64,000 nt of DNA, taken from positions 744,001 through 808,000 of the forward strand of contig CM059971.1 of assembly GCA_030490835.1 (NCBI GenBank). The letters are read 5' to 3'. Below, one piece after another: positions 24,696 through 36,077 of this stretch; the first letter of the stretch is position 1, and the number at the start of each line of letters is the position of its first letter. The translations under genes and the position numbers were made by a program. The notes beneath the pieces were generated by a model. It saw nothing but the letters and a program-made list of their open reading frames with translations, made no database searches and was not told where the DNA came from. Source of the stretch: Annona cherimola (lineage: Eukaryota > Streptophyta > Magnoliopsida > Magnoliales > Annonaceae).

Positions 24696-26096
24696 TAGGG
24701 GTGCAACTTGGTACCGGGTCGGTCCGAACCCGCCCGACCCGACCCGGTATCAAAACCAAAAATGGGTTTTATTTTTAAGCTTTTTTCCAAAATAGACCCG
24801 GTTTCAACCCGACCCGTAGAAACCCGAAACCAAAACCGGGTTCACACCAACCCGGTACCAAAACCCGACCCGGTCCGAACCCGATGTAGTTTATATAATT
24901 TTTTCATCAATTATACATATTTTTTTGTAATATTAACATATATATACATGTTTTAGGCATTACTAACTCAAATTCAGACAAATCACCTCTTTCTTCATTA
25001 CCAAAGCATGCTTGAGGTAACTTAATTTCTATAATTATTTTTTATGATTATTATCTTCTTATTGTTAATAGTTACATGTATTTTTTTCGTCTAGGCTGAT
25101 GCATATTATTTTCAAATATATAAATCGAGGAGGAAGAACTTGACATTAGAAATGCAGATGAAAATCAAGGGAGAAATTACTGGGAAGTCTTCAAATAATT
25201 TTTTAGTTTTTTTGGAAACTTTGGAGACATAAACTCATTTGAAATTTGAATTTGTTTAAAAGTATATGTCAACTTATTTAAACTTGAAATTTGTTTATAT
25301 TGTCATTTTAAATTTAGATTGCACTTAAATTAAATTGGAATGTTGAACCATTATGCTTAATGTATTTAGATTTAGTTACTTTGAATAACTGTTATGTGGA
25401 TTATGTTTGAATTTGAGTCAGCATGATAAATCTATTTCATATTATGCTTTCTATTAGTATAAGAGATCTGTTAGTTTGAATTTCATATTATAGTATAAAT
25501 TTGATTCATATTTTAAGTTTATTAGTATGACAAGTGGTTAATTTTTACTTTAGCAATTTGTATGATAAATATTCAATTTGAATTCAATTTCAGCAATTTG
25601 TATGATAATGTTTAGTTTCAACTACAAAGTTGGTATGATATGTTCATTTTCTATTTAGTACACTTGAGTTATTTCCATTAGCTATTAAATAGAAATGACC
25701 AACTAGTCATAAAACTAACTAATTTATCATTTATTTGTGTCTACGGGGTACTGAAAAATTACTTGCAGAGTTCATTCAAAGAATATTGCAGAATTCAGCA
25801 TGATGTTGCAGAATTCCTTGAAAGTATGTTACAGAATTCTGCATGAGGCTTGACTTCATAAACACATGTGTGTATATTTCAATAATTTTCTTTTAGATTA
25901 AAACTGAATTTGAAAAAAAACAGTTTATTGGTAACCCGAATTCTAACCCGAAACCAAACCAAAACCAATGCGAACCCGACCCGAACCCGGTCCGAACCCG
26001 AATTACATTCTTAGGGTTTGGGTTTACTCCAACCCGGTTGGCTTAGGGTTTGGGTTCACTCCAACCCGGTATAACCCGACCCGAGTTGCACCCCTA
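24696..26096. mobile_element. Non-autonomous hAT element (1401 bp), 8-bp target duplication
   Basis: Terminal inverted repeats TAGGGGTGCAACTTGGTACC and, in reverse, TAGGGGTGCAACTCGGGTCG. Both flanks are ATGATGAT (24688-24695 and 26097-26104), the 8-bp duplication typical of hAT elements. Both ends are built of many ACCCGACCCGG / GAACCCG motifs, a subterminal pattern of this plant family; the middle is AT-rich. No transposase frame remains, so it would have moved only with help in trans. Confidence 0.9.
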
Positions 26097-26457
26097 ATGA
26101 TGATCCCCAACACTTCTTTTGAGATCTGAAATCACTGTTGCCGTTTCTTTGCTTGAATTTTCCATGACCGAGTCAACCATTTTTTGCTATCAATTTTCTG
26201 GGCCCCATTTGGCACCTAAAGCACCTTTAGTTCGATGCGGAGGAGCTTCGGGACAGTTCACCTGCATGCAAAATGATGAAGTGGATTGAGAAATGGGACA
26301 TGGATGAATATTCTTGCTTTTTTTGTTGATTTTAAAATAATATTTTAAATAAATTTAAAAAATTAAAAATTTGAGATGATCCAGATGAGGACTATACTTC
26401 TACAATCAAATTTTATTAGCGAAGCTGTTGTGGAAGGGGATATTTAAGAATGTAAAA

Positions 26458-26951
26458 GTAGGGGGCTTGTTTGGCCAGCTTAACAAGTGGGGTCGGGGTA
26501 GGAAACATCCTATTATCCTCATTTCTCTATTAATTAATTATTTATTTAATAACTTAATTTTTTAATTTTGCCCCTACATTGTAATTATTTTTTCTTCTCC
26601 CGATCCTCCAACAACTCTATTTATTACAACATTGTGCATATAATTTTTTTGTAGTTACACAAATTTCAAAATATTCTATTTTTATTCTTCACCCCATCCT
26701 ATAATTCCAAAAAAATACATTATCAAAAGTTCTCTCTATGGGATTGTGGGATAGGGCGAGAGTAGAAAATAAAATATTTTAAAAATTGTATATTTAATGT
26801 AAAATAATAAATATAACATTGGAATAAATAAGATAAGGAAAGGAAAAATAATTAAAGTGCAAGAATAAAATTAGAAAAATTAAATTATTAGGTTATAAAA
26901 TCAATTGTTGAATGATCCCACCCCTAACACATGTTTTCAAACAGCGCCTAC
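26458..26951. mobile_element. MITE, 'GTAGGGGGCTTGTTTGG' type
   Basis: Left GTAGGGGGCTTGTTTGGCCA and right (reverse complement) CGTAGGCGCTGTTTGAAAAC are imperfect inverted ends, with inner GGGGTCGGGGTAGG and TAGGGGTGGG. A relative seems to lie at 27280-27460. Noncoding. Confidence 0.55.
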
Positions 26952-27084
26952 GATTGCAACTTATGACCTATCCAGAATGTAAATGAGCTAATGAGGAGGA
27001 AAAGTCTGACGTCTCTTGGAGGAAGCAATAAAATAGTTTGAGAATGAGGATGAGAGTATTTCTCTCATCCTTAAAGTATGTTAG

Positions 27085-27265
27085 ATGCCGATACAGTGCA
27101 CTTTGGTATATTTAGCCTCAATGCACCTAGGTGCTTTAACCCATTTTTTATTTTTTAAAAATTTTTTATTTGGCTGTTAATCTAAATGTATTTAGTACGT
27201 GTATCAATTTTTATCATTTTTTGAGTATTTTAAATATTTTATTTTAAATATTAATTAAAAAATGA
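27085..27265. repeat. Fold-back MITE, left half only
   Basis: CTGTTAATCTAAATGTATTT through GTGTATCAATTTTTATCATT matches the left arm of the group. The right arm is missing here: sequence like MITE 26458 follows directly. Confidence 0.5.
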
Positions 27266-27639
27266 AAATAAACTGCTAGGGGATGTTTAGGAATGTACAA
27301 ATCGGTGAAATTGTGGATGAGGTGAAAGTAAGAAAAAAAAATATTTTGAGAATTGTGTGATTGATGTGAAATAATATGGGTAAAGTGAATAAATAAAGTA
27401 GCTAAGAAAATAATTTGAATATATACATAAAGTTTAAAAATAGAATTATTAAATTATTAAATCATCTATGGTAAACATGTACAACATGTGTACCATCCCA
27501 TCCAACAAACCTTCCATTGTGGCCAAAGCATGGGCCAAAATCAATGCTCCCATTCTCACATCACTTCATTGTTTTTTATATGTGACTCACATTAATGCTT
27601 GGAAGAAACCTAATTCTATGCTACCGTGCTCTCTGGTGC

Positions 27640-27900
27640 ACATATCCATTTTATAATATTTTTTTAAATTTTTTTAATGGAAGTATTAATCTAAGTATGT
27701 TTAATATCTGTAATAATTTTTATCAATTTTTAGGTTTTAAAATTTTTTTTTATTTTTAAAAATTCAAAAAAATCTAAAAATCAGAAAAAATAACAAAAAT
27801 TGATACACATGTTAAATACACTTAGATTAATATTTGTGTAAAAAAATTTGAGAAAAAATAATATATACAACCGGAAGCATACAACCGGGATCCCACTCGA
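27640..27900. mobile_element. Fold-back MITE
   Basis: Left arm GTATTAATCTAAGTATGTTT pairs with right arm TAAATACACTTAGATTAATA, with the dyad near 27755. The outer right part is ACAACCGGAAGCATACAACC. No target duplication found. Confidence 0.6.
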
Positions 27901-28905
27901 AAGGGCAGCTTAATGGAAATACGATGGCTCTATAAATACGTTACTGTCTGCACATCGCGTGAAGAGATGGACCCCAAGACAAGTATGATGCCAGTGCCTA
28001 GCTAGTCTAGTTTTGTACATGTTGATTAATTTGTTCATTTGAGGGCGATCTGCACAGAGGTCCTTCAATCTTGTGAATTTGCACTTTCATCCATAATTTT
28101 CAAATTTGCAGTAGATGGTTTAACATTTTTCAAATTCTGCACTAGTAGTCTATTCTAGAAGTAAAAATTGGGATGGACTGTACCGGGTCAAAGTTTGGTC
28201 ATTTCTGACTTTATTTTTTAAAAAAATTTGTTTGATTATTTTTTTATACTGGTTAAGACAAGATGAATATGACACTCTTTTTATAAAAAAAAAAAATAGG
28301 TTCCAGAACAAACTTCAACTAGGTATTAGACCGGTTTTGGGGTAATGAGTCAAGTAAGGTCAAATAAGAGAATTTTAAGAATTTGTATACCTATCAGACA
28401 TAAAGATACATCTATGCTAAATTTAAATGTTACATCCTTCAATAATTTAATAATTATTAAAAAATACATCATTACTAAAACAAAAGATGAGAAAGTAAAG
28501 TATAATTTTATTAAAATAGATTAATATACAATTATGCATAAGAGTTATATATCCATGTGCAAATTTCTCTTATTAATTATTATATTATTTTTTTATAAAT
28601 TGATTCTTCTATTATTGACATAGTTAATTATAAAAAATCTAAAATTTTTAAAAGAAAATAATAATAAGATTTAAACATATGCTTATAATGTTTAATAAAT
28701 CAATATATGTGAGGTGAGTTGGGATATAGTTGATCCATCCCTATTTTTGAATTTAATAGGTTAAGTTATGGGTCCACTTGCCTAGATTCCCACCCAAAGT
28801 CTATTCACGATCACACGTTAGTGGATAGCATTTTTTGTTTCTTTTTTGAAAAAAAAAAAAAAAAATTGAAATGAGGCTTTGTAACGGAAAATTGGGCCTG
28901 GTCGA
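27901..28905. other. Intergenic, no gene seen
   Basis: AT-rich sequence with two A/T homopolymer runs (near 28288 and 28850) and no recognisable coding region. The hAT target duplication starts at 28906. Confidence 0.6.
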
Positions 28906-28913
28906 CATTATGC

Positions 28914-30499
28914 CAATGTTGTCAGAACCGGACCGGACCGGCCGGTTGGACCGGTTCAACCGGGAACCGGTCAAGTTTCCGGTTCATCTGTATACGATTC
29001 GGTTCATTAGCAATAAACCGTCCGAACCGGAGAACCGGCGGTCCGACCGGAAATTACGGTCCGACCGTATTCGCCCGGTTGGACAGTCTAAGCGCTAAAC
29101 CAGTCCGCGGTCCCGCTCGCCATCTCTCTCTCTCGTCCCTTTCACGAATCGCGACGCGAACGAACCCTAATCCTCTCACCGACGCACGCAGCGCCTGCTG
29201 CTGCCTCGACGCACTCGCTGGCCGCCTCTCTATGCCGTCTCGCCGCTCGCCATTTGCCGTCTCGCTGCAGGTGTCGCGGCTGTCGCACACTGCGCGCCGT
29301 CCGTAGCATCTGTCTCTCCCGGTGCCGATGCCCTCGACGCGGCCCCCAGCGCCCGCCGCGTTTGCCGCCGGCCTCAATGCTCTCGCCGGTCGCCTCTCTC
29401 CGCCATCTCGCAGCGCGCCGTTCACCGTCTAGCCGCGCATGCCGCGGCTGCCGCCGCCCTGCGCGACGTCCGCTCTCTCTGTCTCTCCCGGCGCTGCTGC
29501 CCTCGACGAGCTCGTCGCCGCCGCCCTCGACACGCGTGACGCCAGCCTCTCTATCTCTCCCGGCGACGACGGGCTGCTCTGCTCTTGATCCTGCTCTAGC
29601 TCCGGCCTGTTGGTCGGCAACCATCTCCCGATTCTGGATCAAGTGGGTCTCTCAAGGCTCCGAATTTCCATTTATCAATCGGAGTTGTGCAATTTCCGCA
29701 TCAACTGTAAAGGCATGTCCAGGAGAAAAACATTTAACCGACGAAGGTTACACGCCGATCTCTTCTTCTACAGGAACTGCTCTGAAAAATTCCATATGTA
29801 GATTTCTTCCCTTTTCAAGCCTAACAATCATTTCGTACAACACTTTGTATGTTAAGCTTCTTTTAGGAGAACTCCAACACTGGTTGGAATGGGAGCAGCG
29901 GCAGCAAGCGTTCTTTCCGGCACTTTTGCATTTGCTGAACGTTTAGTTAAAAATAAGTGTTTCTTTACCAACAAGGGAGGTTATTTTGTTGAAGCTGCAC
30001 TTTCTTTGTTGTGCCCTCAATCAAGTCTACTAATGGCAGTTGTTGCTCTTATTGCCACTCTCAGGCCTGGATAAAAGACGAAGGATGGCATGTCAAGACG
30101 ACTGCTTACTTCTGCTGTGTCTCATACCATGGATTCTGAAATGATTTAGATGACCAAGTCCTTAATCAATCCACTGGAAATATTTTGACAGGTTGTTAAT
30201 GCAGTTAATTTTTCTAAAATTTATGCTTAAAGATTTTTTAAAACTTACTATTAATTTTTTTCTGCATATTTTGTACTTATATTGTAGTCCTTAAAATCTA
30301 ACATATATATTAAGGATTTATAAAAATATAATTTTACTAATATATTTATTTAAAATTTTAAAAAATTAATATTTATGACATCATAAATATGTCATGCTGA
30401 CGTCATCGGTTCGAACCGGTTTGATTAACCGGTCAAATCGGTTCGAACCAGACCAATTCCTTTACCGGTTCAATCACCGGTTCGGTTCTGACAACACTG
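28914..30499. mobile_element. Non-autonomous hAT element with GC-rich cargo (1586 bp)
   Basis: Ends CAATGTTGTCAGAACCGGAC and (reverse complement) CAGTGTTGTCAGAACCGAAC form terminal inverted repeats of the hAT CA(G)TG type. Both flanks are CATTATGC (28906-28913 and 30500-30507), a perfect 8-bp target duplication. Subterminal zones (28914-29075 and 30400-30499) are packed with ACCGGTT / CCGGACCGG motifs. The interior 29090-29640 is strikingly GC- and CpG-rich, unlike any other part of the window, and is followed by ordinary-composition sequence (29640-30160). No transposase is present. The cargo may be a captured plant gene fragment or part of the family itself. Confidence 0.9.
29254..29946 (+). 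pseudogene. Open frame in hAT cargo, unrecognised
   Basis: A 230-codon frame opens in the GC-rich interior of the hAT element. Its first half is Arg/Ser/Pro-rich, as expected when CG-rich sequence is translated in any frame; minus-strand frames (29142-29642, 29054-29425) are equally open, which argues against true coding. The second half includes NRSCAISASTVKACPGEKHL and is not a domain I know. It could be exons of a captured gene, but I saw no convincing splice sites or conserved motif. Confidence 0.3.
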
Positions 30500-31690
30500 C
30501 ATTATGCCATCCACGCCTTTAAAAATAGTGTGTTTGACTCTGACCTCATAAAAATAGTGCTTTTCTCGGAAAAATAGTGTATTTTCAGTAAAAGTTTAAA
30601 TTTCGGAATGTTGCCCGTTAATATTTTCTGCAGACTTGTTGTTAAGATTTTGCCATGTGATAACGGATTATGGGCAGGCGGACCAGGCACACTGCCTGCA
30701 GCTTTTATTTTGCCCTCGGGAATGATGTAAAAAAGGGTGGTATGGCTTCAATAGGAACCGGTTCTGCCTGCCGTCCTTGGAACTAATCTTTTTTAGTTGT
30801 TTTCAGAAAATCCAATCGCATATATTGAGGGGTGATGACATGCGTGCAGGTGGATGGGACCCAATGTTTTTTAGATATAATTTTCACAGCTCAAAGTGAA
30901 AATCGCACAAATTAATAAGATCCTCAATAAATAAAAATTATAAAAAATAAATATTTTTTTGATTTTCTAAAAAGTCGAATGAATAAAAATAAATATTTAT
31001 CGCGTATAAAAGATATTGAATGATTTTTTGAGACTCATCTGTGGTAAAAAAAAAATTCATCAAAAGATTTTTTTTGAGACTCATCTATGGTAAATATATA
31101 TAAGTTTCAAATTATATAAATTACAATATAAATATTTCTTAAAATCTAAAAACATATTGAAATATTTGTAGTACAGTGTATTAAATTACAACAAAAGATT
31201 TTCTGAGACTAATCTATGGTAAAAAATATATAAGTTTCAGAATACAAAAATTACAACATAAATATTTCTTATAATCTAAAAACTTATTTAAATACTTGTA
31301 TTACATTTTATTAATAAAAGCTATACGATTTTCGTGATTATTAGTATAAACGGTTAAAATTGCATTTTTAGATACAATATATAATTAATTTTTGCAAAAT
31401 AATCCAAGAATACTAGTTTGAATGAGTTCCCATGTAGCACGAGAGAATTAAGTATCATAGAGCCGTTTGAGAGAGCAAGGGCATGTTACAAAGTATCCCA
31501 GGTTTTGAATGGAATATGCATGGGTTAGATTTTTTTCATTTTTAAGATAATTTTTTCTGTTTTTAATATAATCTTTTGCTTTTGTAATACTACTATCCAT
31601 TCTCAATATATATCATCCATTCTAATTTCATTTATCCATCCAATTCTTTCATCGTATTCAAGCCTTTTAATCCTTTGAATATAAATTTTA
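30500..31690. other. Intergenic; AT-rich repeat family near 30870-31320
   Basis: The segment around AATAAATAAAAATTATAAAA and the two tandem units at 31061-31320 resemble 36930-37270 in intron 1 of the receptor gene, so it is a dispersed repeat. No gene. Confidence 0.5.
31061..31320. repeat. Imperfect tandem duplication, about 130 bp x 2
   Basis: CAAAAGATTTT, then GAGACT(C/A)ATCTATGGTAAA, then ATATTTCTTA(A/T)AATCTAAAAAC occurs twice about 130 bases apart. Confidence 0.8.
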
Positions 31691-31694
31691 AGTT

Positions 31695-31978
31695 AAGGAT
31701 GTGTTTGAAAAGTGAAAAAATTTTGAATGGAAAATTTTTCATACAATTTTTTTTTGAAATAATTAGAGAAAATGATATGATATGATAGAAGTACTCATGA
31801 AGAACAAAAAAAATAAAGTTAAAATAGATAAGTTAGTTATATGAGTAGTTGTGCAGAAATGATTGACAAATATAATAGTTTATATAAAAAAATGTAAAAA
31901 AAATAATTAAAAAAAGTATTTGAAAAGAGTGAAAAAATTTAAATAAAAAATTTTTATATTTAACCAAACACCCCCCAA
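31695..31978. mobile_element. MITE family B copy
   Basis: Left AAGGATGTGTTTGAAAAGTG, right reverse complement TTGGGGGGTGTTTGGTTAAA; interior GATATGATATGATAGAAGTA. Noncoding. Confidence 0.65.
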
Positions 31979-32609
31979 AGGTTTTTAGCGTATACTCTCA
32001 CCTGCGTAGGTCCTTTCATCAGATTTGATTTTGGAAAGAAGATGAGAGGAAGAGCCGCTGGAGACTGAGCTACAATTTTGCCCTTTAGCTAGCTGTATGC
32101 CAACTGCTTAGGGTAGATGTACACTTTTGCAAGCATTTTTTATTTGCTTTCCTTAATAACGCATTAAAGCTACTTTACTCATCAGATTCAATGCAAAGTA
32201 CTTACATGTATATCAATTTGTACTATTTTTGAAAATTTTTAGATTTTTTAAAAAATGTTTTAAAAAGGATTTTGGAATTATTTTTTAAAGAAATCATATT
32301 TAAAAAATCCTTTATTTTTTTAAGAAATTATGTTTTGGGATAATATTGTTATTTTGATCAATGCAGCTAATCCCTTTCTTTGTCGTGTCTCTCACTCATG
32401 ATCAAGGGTAAATTTAATTCAATTTGAACTAAATGATATATAGTTACCGTAATTAAGACTCACAATTTCTGTCACTAAGATTAAGTGGATAAGCCTTTAT
32501 GGTGTTAGGGTATCGAGATATACCTGGTAAAAATAACTGCAATCCCCGACTATTTCATGTGAAAATGGGTGTTAAGAATCATTCATAATCCGGAAGCTAG
32601 TGATGGATA
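31979..32609. other. Intergenic, no gene seen
   Basis: Ordinary AT-rich sequence without recognisable exons or element ends. Confidence 0.6.
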
Positions 32610-32618
32610 ACCTGCAAC

Positions 32619-32983
32619 GGATTTCAATCCTATGCTCCCGGGAGCATGCAGTGCCGGGCGCATACACATTTTTTTTGAAAAGTTTTTCATAAACTTGTTA
32701 ACCCAAGTGTATTTAACTTATGTATCAATTTTTACCATTTTTTGAGTATTTTAGATATTTATTTTCGATTTTTTAAAATCAATGGCATTTTAGGTAATTT
32801 TAAATTACTAAAATGCCACTGATTTTCAAAAATAAAAAATAAATATCTAAAATACTCCAAAAAATGGTAAAAATTTACACACAGATTAAATACATTTGGG
32901 CTAACAATTTTATAAAAAAAAATTAAAAAATATGTGTATGCACCCGAGAGCATGCAGCTCCCGCGAGCATAAGAGTGGAGTCC
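32619..32983. mobile_element. Mutator-type fold-back MITE with 9-bp target duplication (365 bp)
   Basis: Flanks ACCTGCAAC at 32610-32618 and 32984-32992 are identical, a 9-bp duplication typical of Mutator-like elements. Outer ends GGATTTCAATCCTATGCTCC and (reverse complement) GGACTCCACTCTTATGCTCG pair, and the pairing continues through nearly the whole element (GTGTATTTAACTTATGTATC with its inverse) to a short loop near 32804. This is the best-preserved hairpin in the window and the reference for the group. Confidence 0.93.
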
Positions 32984-32992
32984 ACCTGCAAC

Positions 32993-34115
32993 ATCGTCAT
33001 AAATGAGAAAGAACGGGGTAGGAAGCGACAAAAATAGAAATAATAATTTAAAATTTTTGAAGTTATTGCAAAAACTTGTTTCTAACGGCGATGGTTACAG
33101 ATGTTGAACTATTTTATTGTTATCTAAAATTAATCATAAGAAAGCTCTCTTTCAAAAAATTTGAAAATTCGTCTGTTACTGAGGATTTAATAAAGCTTGA
33201 ATGTGATGGAGAAATGAGAAAAAAAATGTAAGAATGTGTAAGGGTCCGCTGACTTCAGCTCTTCCAGCCAACTATCCCTTCTGCGAAATCCAGCAACCTC
33301 GGTCTTGTCTTACTCATCCCCAAACCTATAACAGACGATGGTCCATCGTTATTGAATCCTGCGAAAATCATCTTCTTCACCCAAAGCACTCCCCGGCCTG
33401 CTGGAGAAAATCCATCTTCGCCATGAACGATCTGCCAGAAAGCAAGCAGCCATGACCGCTATCATCACCGTCATCGACCTCGACCTCTGTTGAAAATGCT
33501 TCATTTCTCCGTCTTCATTTTGCAACAATGCTCGTACGCAGACGTAAATAGCTACTACGACTAAGAAATCTTTTCCGTGTTGGTTGGATGGAGATGGAAT
33601 TGTAATTGACTATTGGATCTAAATGATATTAATAAATCAAGAGCATGCTTCATTGTATATAAATTTTTTAATTAAAAGTCTACACTTTCTATAATTATTT
33701 TATTTTTAATCATTTTTTCATATTTTCATCTAAAATTAATATATTTCAATTATTTTTATATAACGACTTATACAATTAATTTGTTTATTTTTACTTTTCG
33801 TCATTAGATTTTCTTTTTAAAAAACTTTTACACTAAAAATTAATTTTTATTATTTACCAAACACACTCCAGATCTTTTTTTGTCTTATCCCATCGGATCT
33901 GGACGAGAACGATGATTGATTTTGGAGGTATACAGAAAATCGTCTATCGAATTGGGAATTTGGACGAATTGGTTTAGACATGGAATTCGGTTAGAACGGT
34001 ACTATTTGAGTTTTCGTAATTGTGCAAGGGCTCTTTGGACATTTTACATATGTTGATTTTTCAACCGCGTCAGCGGCTCAGCGCTCTGTTGGTAAAATGC
34101 AACAAATCTAAACTT
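32993..34115. other. Intergenic; GC-richer patch 33217-33560 unassigned
   Basis: 33234-33455 is open for 73 codons in a locally GC-richer patch. It contains CT-rich stretches and no domain that I know; it could be an exon of an unrecognised transcript. 33660-33865 resembles MITE family B in reverse and ends CCAAACACACTCC. Confidence 0.4.
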
Positions 34116-35062
34116 TTCATGGTTTAAAATCCGTACGTTTCAATGAAACTCTTTTTCTAAGTAAGATTTTTTATTATTAAAATTTTGATACTTTATGAAA
34201 AATTTATTTCATTCATTGTATTTAATATTATTCATAGTATTTTATAGATTCTTTTATTCGCTTAATATTAGTGTGCAAGGGCTCTATTAAAAATCAATAT
34301 AATAAAATGATTTAACGTTACATATCAATTTTAAAGGTATATTTTCAACATTTAAACCATTTAAAATAAATGAATGAATGATCCTGTAAGCTCAGACTAA
34401 GCAAATGCTTCACTTAGTCCATATAAAAAAACTTTTTTACAATAATTTTTTTTTTGCTTTTGTCTTTATATAGTTGTTTATCTAAGTGTGTTTAACATAT
34501 AAACTAAGTTTTACCATTTTTGAACATGTGTTTATATTTTCATATGTTTTTAAAAATAAGGGTATTTTAAACACATATATATATACATAGATGTTTAAAA
34601 ATCTTAAAAAATATATAAACATATCTAAAAATGGTAATGCTTAGTTTATATGTTAAATACAATTAGAGAAACAAGTATACGAAGAAAATTTTTTATTATA
34701 AATGGATTTTTTGAGGTGAGCTAAGCGGAATATTTACTTAGCTTGAGCTAACAGGATCACTTCTCTTTAAAATATTACTTTTACATGGATAAATGATTAT
34801 ATTAAGTATTATTACATTATAATACATGTGTGAGTGAATCTAAGCATTTTTTTTATAATTTACGTACTAATATATATTTTTCAACAAATGCAGCACATAA
34901 ACGTACTTGATCGGAATGAAACTTGGTTTTTTAGGTAAACAAATAATGTTAAATATAATGAAAGAATTTAATTTTTCATCAAGGATTAAAATCTTAAAAA
35001 TTAAAGAGATTACATTGCTTTACTTCTATGTAATCAGATGGTATAGAAGCGGAGCCTATTTA
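34116..35062. mobile_element. MITE-like element split by a later MITE
   Basis: Ends around 34116-34135 and at GTAATCAGATGGTATAGAAG with CGGAGCC (35040-35062), the latter matching the inverse of GGGCTCCGCTTCTATGTAAC at 14022. The interior has TTCATTGTATTTAATATTAT and, in reverse, ATAATGTTAAATATAATGAA as inverted arms. The 34369-34765 MITE is inserted in its middle with a clean 9-bp duplication. The left end is less certain than the right. Confidence 0.55.
34369..34765. mobile_element. Mutator-type fold-back MITE with 9-bp target duplication (397 bp)
   Basis: Identical flanks TTTAAAATA at 34360-34368 and 34766-34774. Ends GAATGATCCTGTAAGCTCAG and (reverse complement) GAAGTGATCCTGTTAGCTCA pair; the interior arms around AACATATAAACTAAGTTTTA pair with TGCTTAGTTTATATGTTAAA. 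Its ends differ from those of the 32619 element while the core layout is shared. A close relative, split by an LTR-like insertion, lies in intron 16 of the receptor gene (52137-52357 and 56461-56612). Confidence 0.93.
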
Positions 35063-35499
35063 GAATATAAATAGATAATGTTGGGGTTAAAATGTTAATA
35101 TGCAAACTTATGAGATTTAAAACGGAGAAGTGATACTTTTAACTTTGATTAAATAATGAATTACTTAATTACCAAGAAAATGACTTACTAAACTCACCTA
35201 AAAAAGTTTATCAAATTTTTTTTAACTTTTTCCCTCATAAACTTATTAATATAGTTATTTTCAACATATAAATTAAGTTTTATTATTTTCGGGTATGTGT
35301 ATATATTTTTTTAGATTTTTAAATATAAAAGTATTTTAGCCATTTTCAACCATATATCCAAAAAATAATAAATTTTGATTTATATATTAACAACACTTAG
35401 ATAAAAAATTGTACGACAGGAAAAAGTAAAAACAAATGTAGATAGTTTTTTGAGATCAACTAAGTAAGATGTAGTTTTACCTGAAGTGCCTATCTTTTA

Positions 35500-35855
35500 A
35501 CGGAGTTGATGCATTTTACCTATTTTTTATTTTTTTGAAATTTTTTATACAAGTGTTAATCTAGGTATATTTAACGTATGTATCAATTTTTGCCATTTTC
35601 GAAGAAATTTAAATATTTATTTTCTATTTTTTAAACTCAGTGACATTTTTTAATTCATAAATTACAAAAATACCACTAATTTTGAAAAAATTAAAAATAA
35701 ATATTTAAAATTATCCAAAAGTGGTAAAAATTGATACACATGTTAAATATACAAATATTAACAATTGTATAAAAAATTTCAAAAAAATATAAAAAATAGG
35801 TTTTTATGCCCGGGTACACCGAAGCTCAGTACACTCGCGTGCACTAGATTACGAC
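35500..35855. mobile_element. Fold-back MITE just upstream of the receptor gene
   Basis: Left arm GTGTTAATCTAGGTATATTT pairs with right arm TTAAATATACAAATATTAAC; inner arms TCAATTTTTGCCATTTTCGA and CAAAAGTGGTAAAAATTGAT pair as well. The right outer end reads GTACACCGAAGCTCAGTACA. It ends about 145 bases before the likely TATA box of the receptor kinase, so it forms part of its promoter region. Confidence 0.65.
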
Positions 35856-35997
35856 TGCTTTTTAAAAGAGTCTCTCTTATCGAAAAAAAAAAAAAGGCGT
35901 CTCTGATATCCTATTCACCTCTTAACGACAAATGCGTCCCTGTTCCAGGAAGTGAGCGGTCCCGCCGCCTGAACCAGTCATCCCCAATCTCTTCTGG

Positions 35998-36077
35998 CTT
36001 TATAAGAGTAGAGAGCTCAGAAATCAGAATCCGAAGCCAAAAGTGTAAAAGAGCGAAGGAGAAGGCTTTGGAGGAGG
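35998..36077 (+). promoter_or_regulatory. Likely core promoter and 5' UTR of the receptor kinase
   Basis: CTTTATAAGAG at 35998-36008 is the only TATA-like box in the right place; transcription would then start near 36030, leaving a short leader before the ATG at 36078. The preceding 150 bases are GC-richer than the MITE beyond. A transcript would be needed to fix the start. Confidence 0.45.

Noticed and set aside
29054..29642. Minus-strand frames of 123 and 166 codons in the hAT cargo
   Set aside because: CpG-rich sequence is open in nearly all frames; Arg/Ala/Gly-rich translations without known domains are expected by composition.
1..36000. Bacterial-style systems (CRISPR, operons, phage) or organelle DNA
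   Set aside because: No regularly spaced repeats, no compact operons, no rRNA or organelle genes; all evidence is of plant nuclear DNA.
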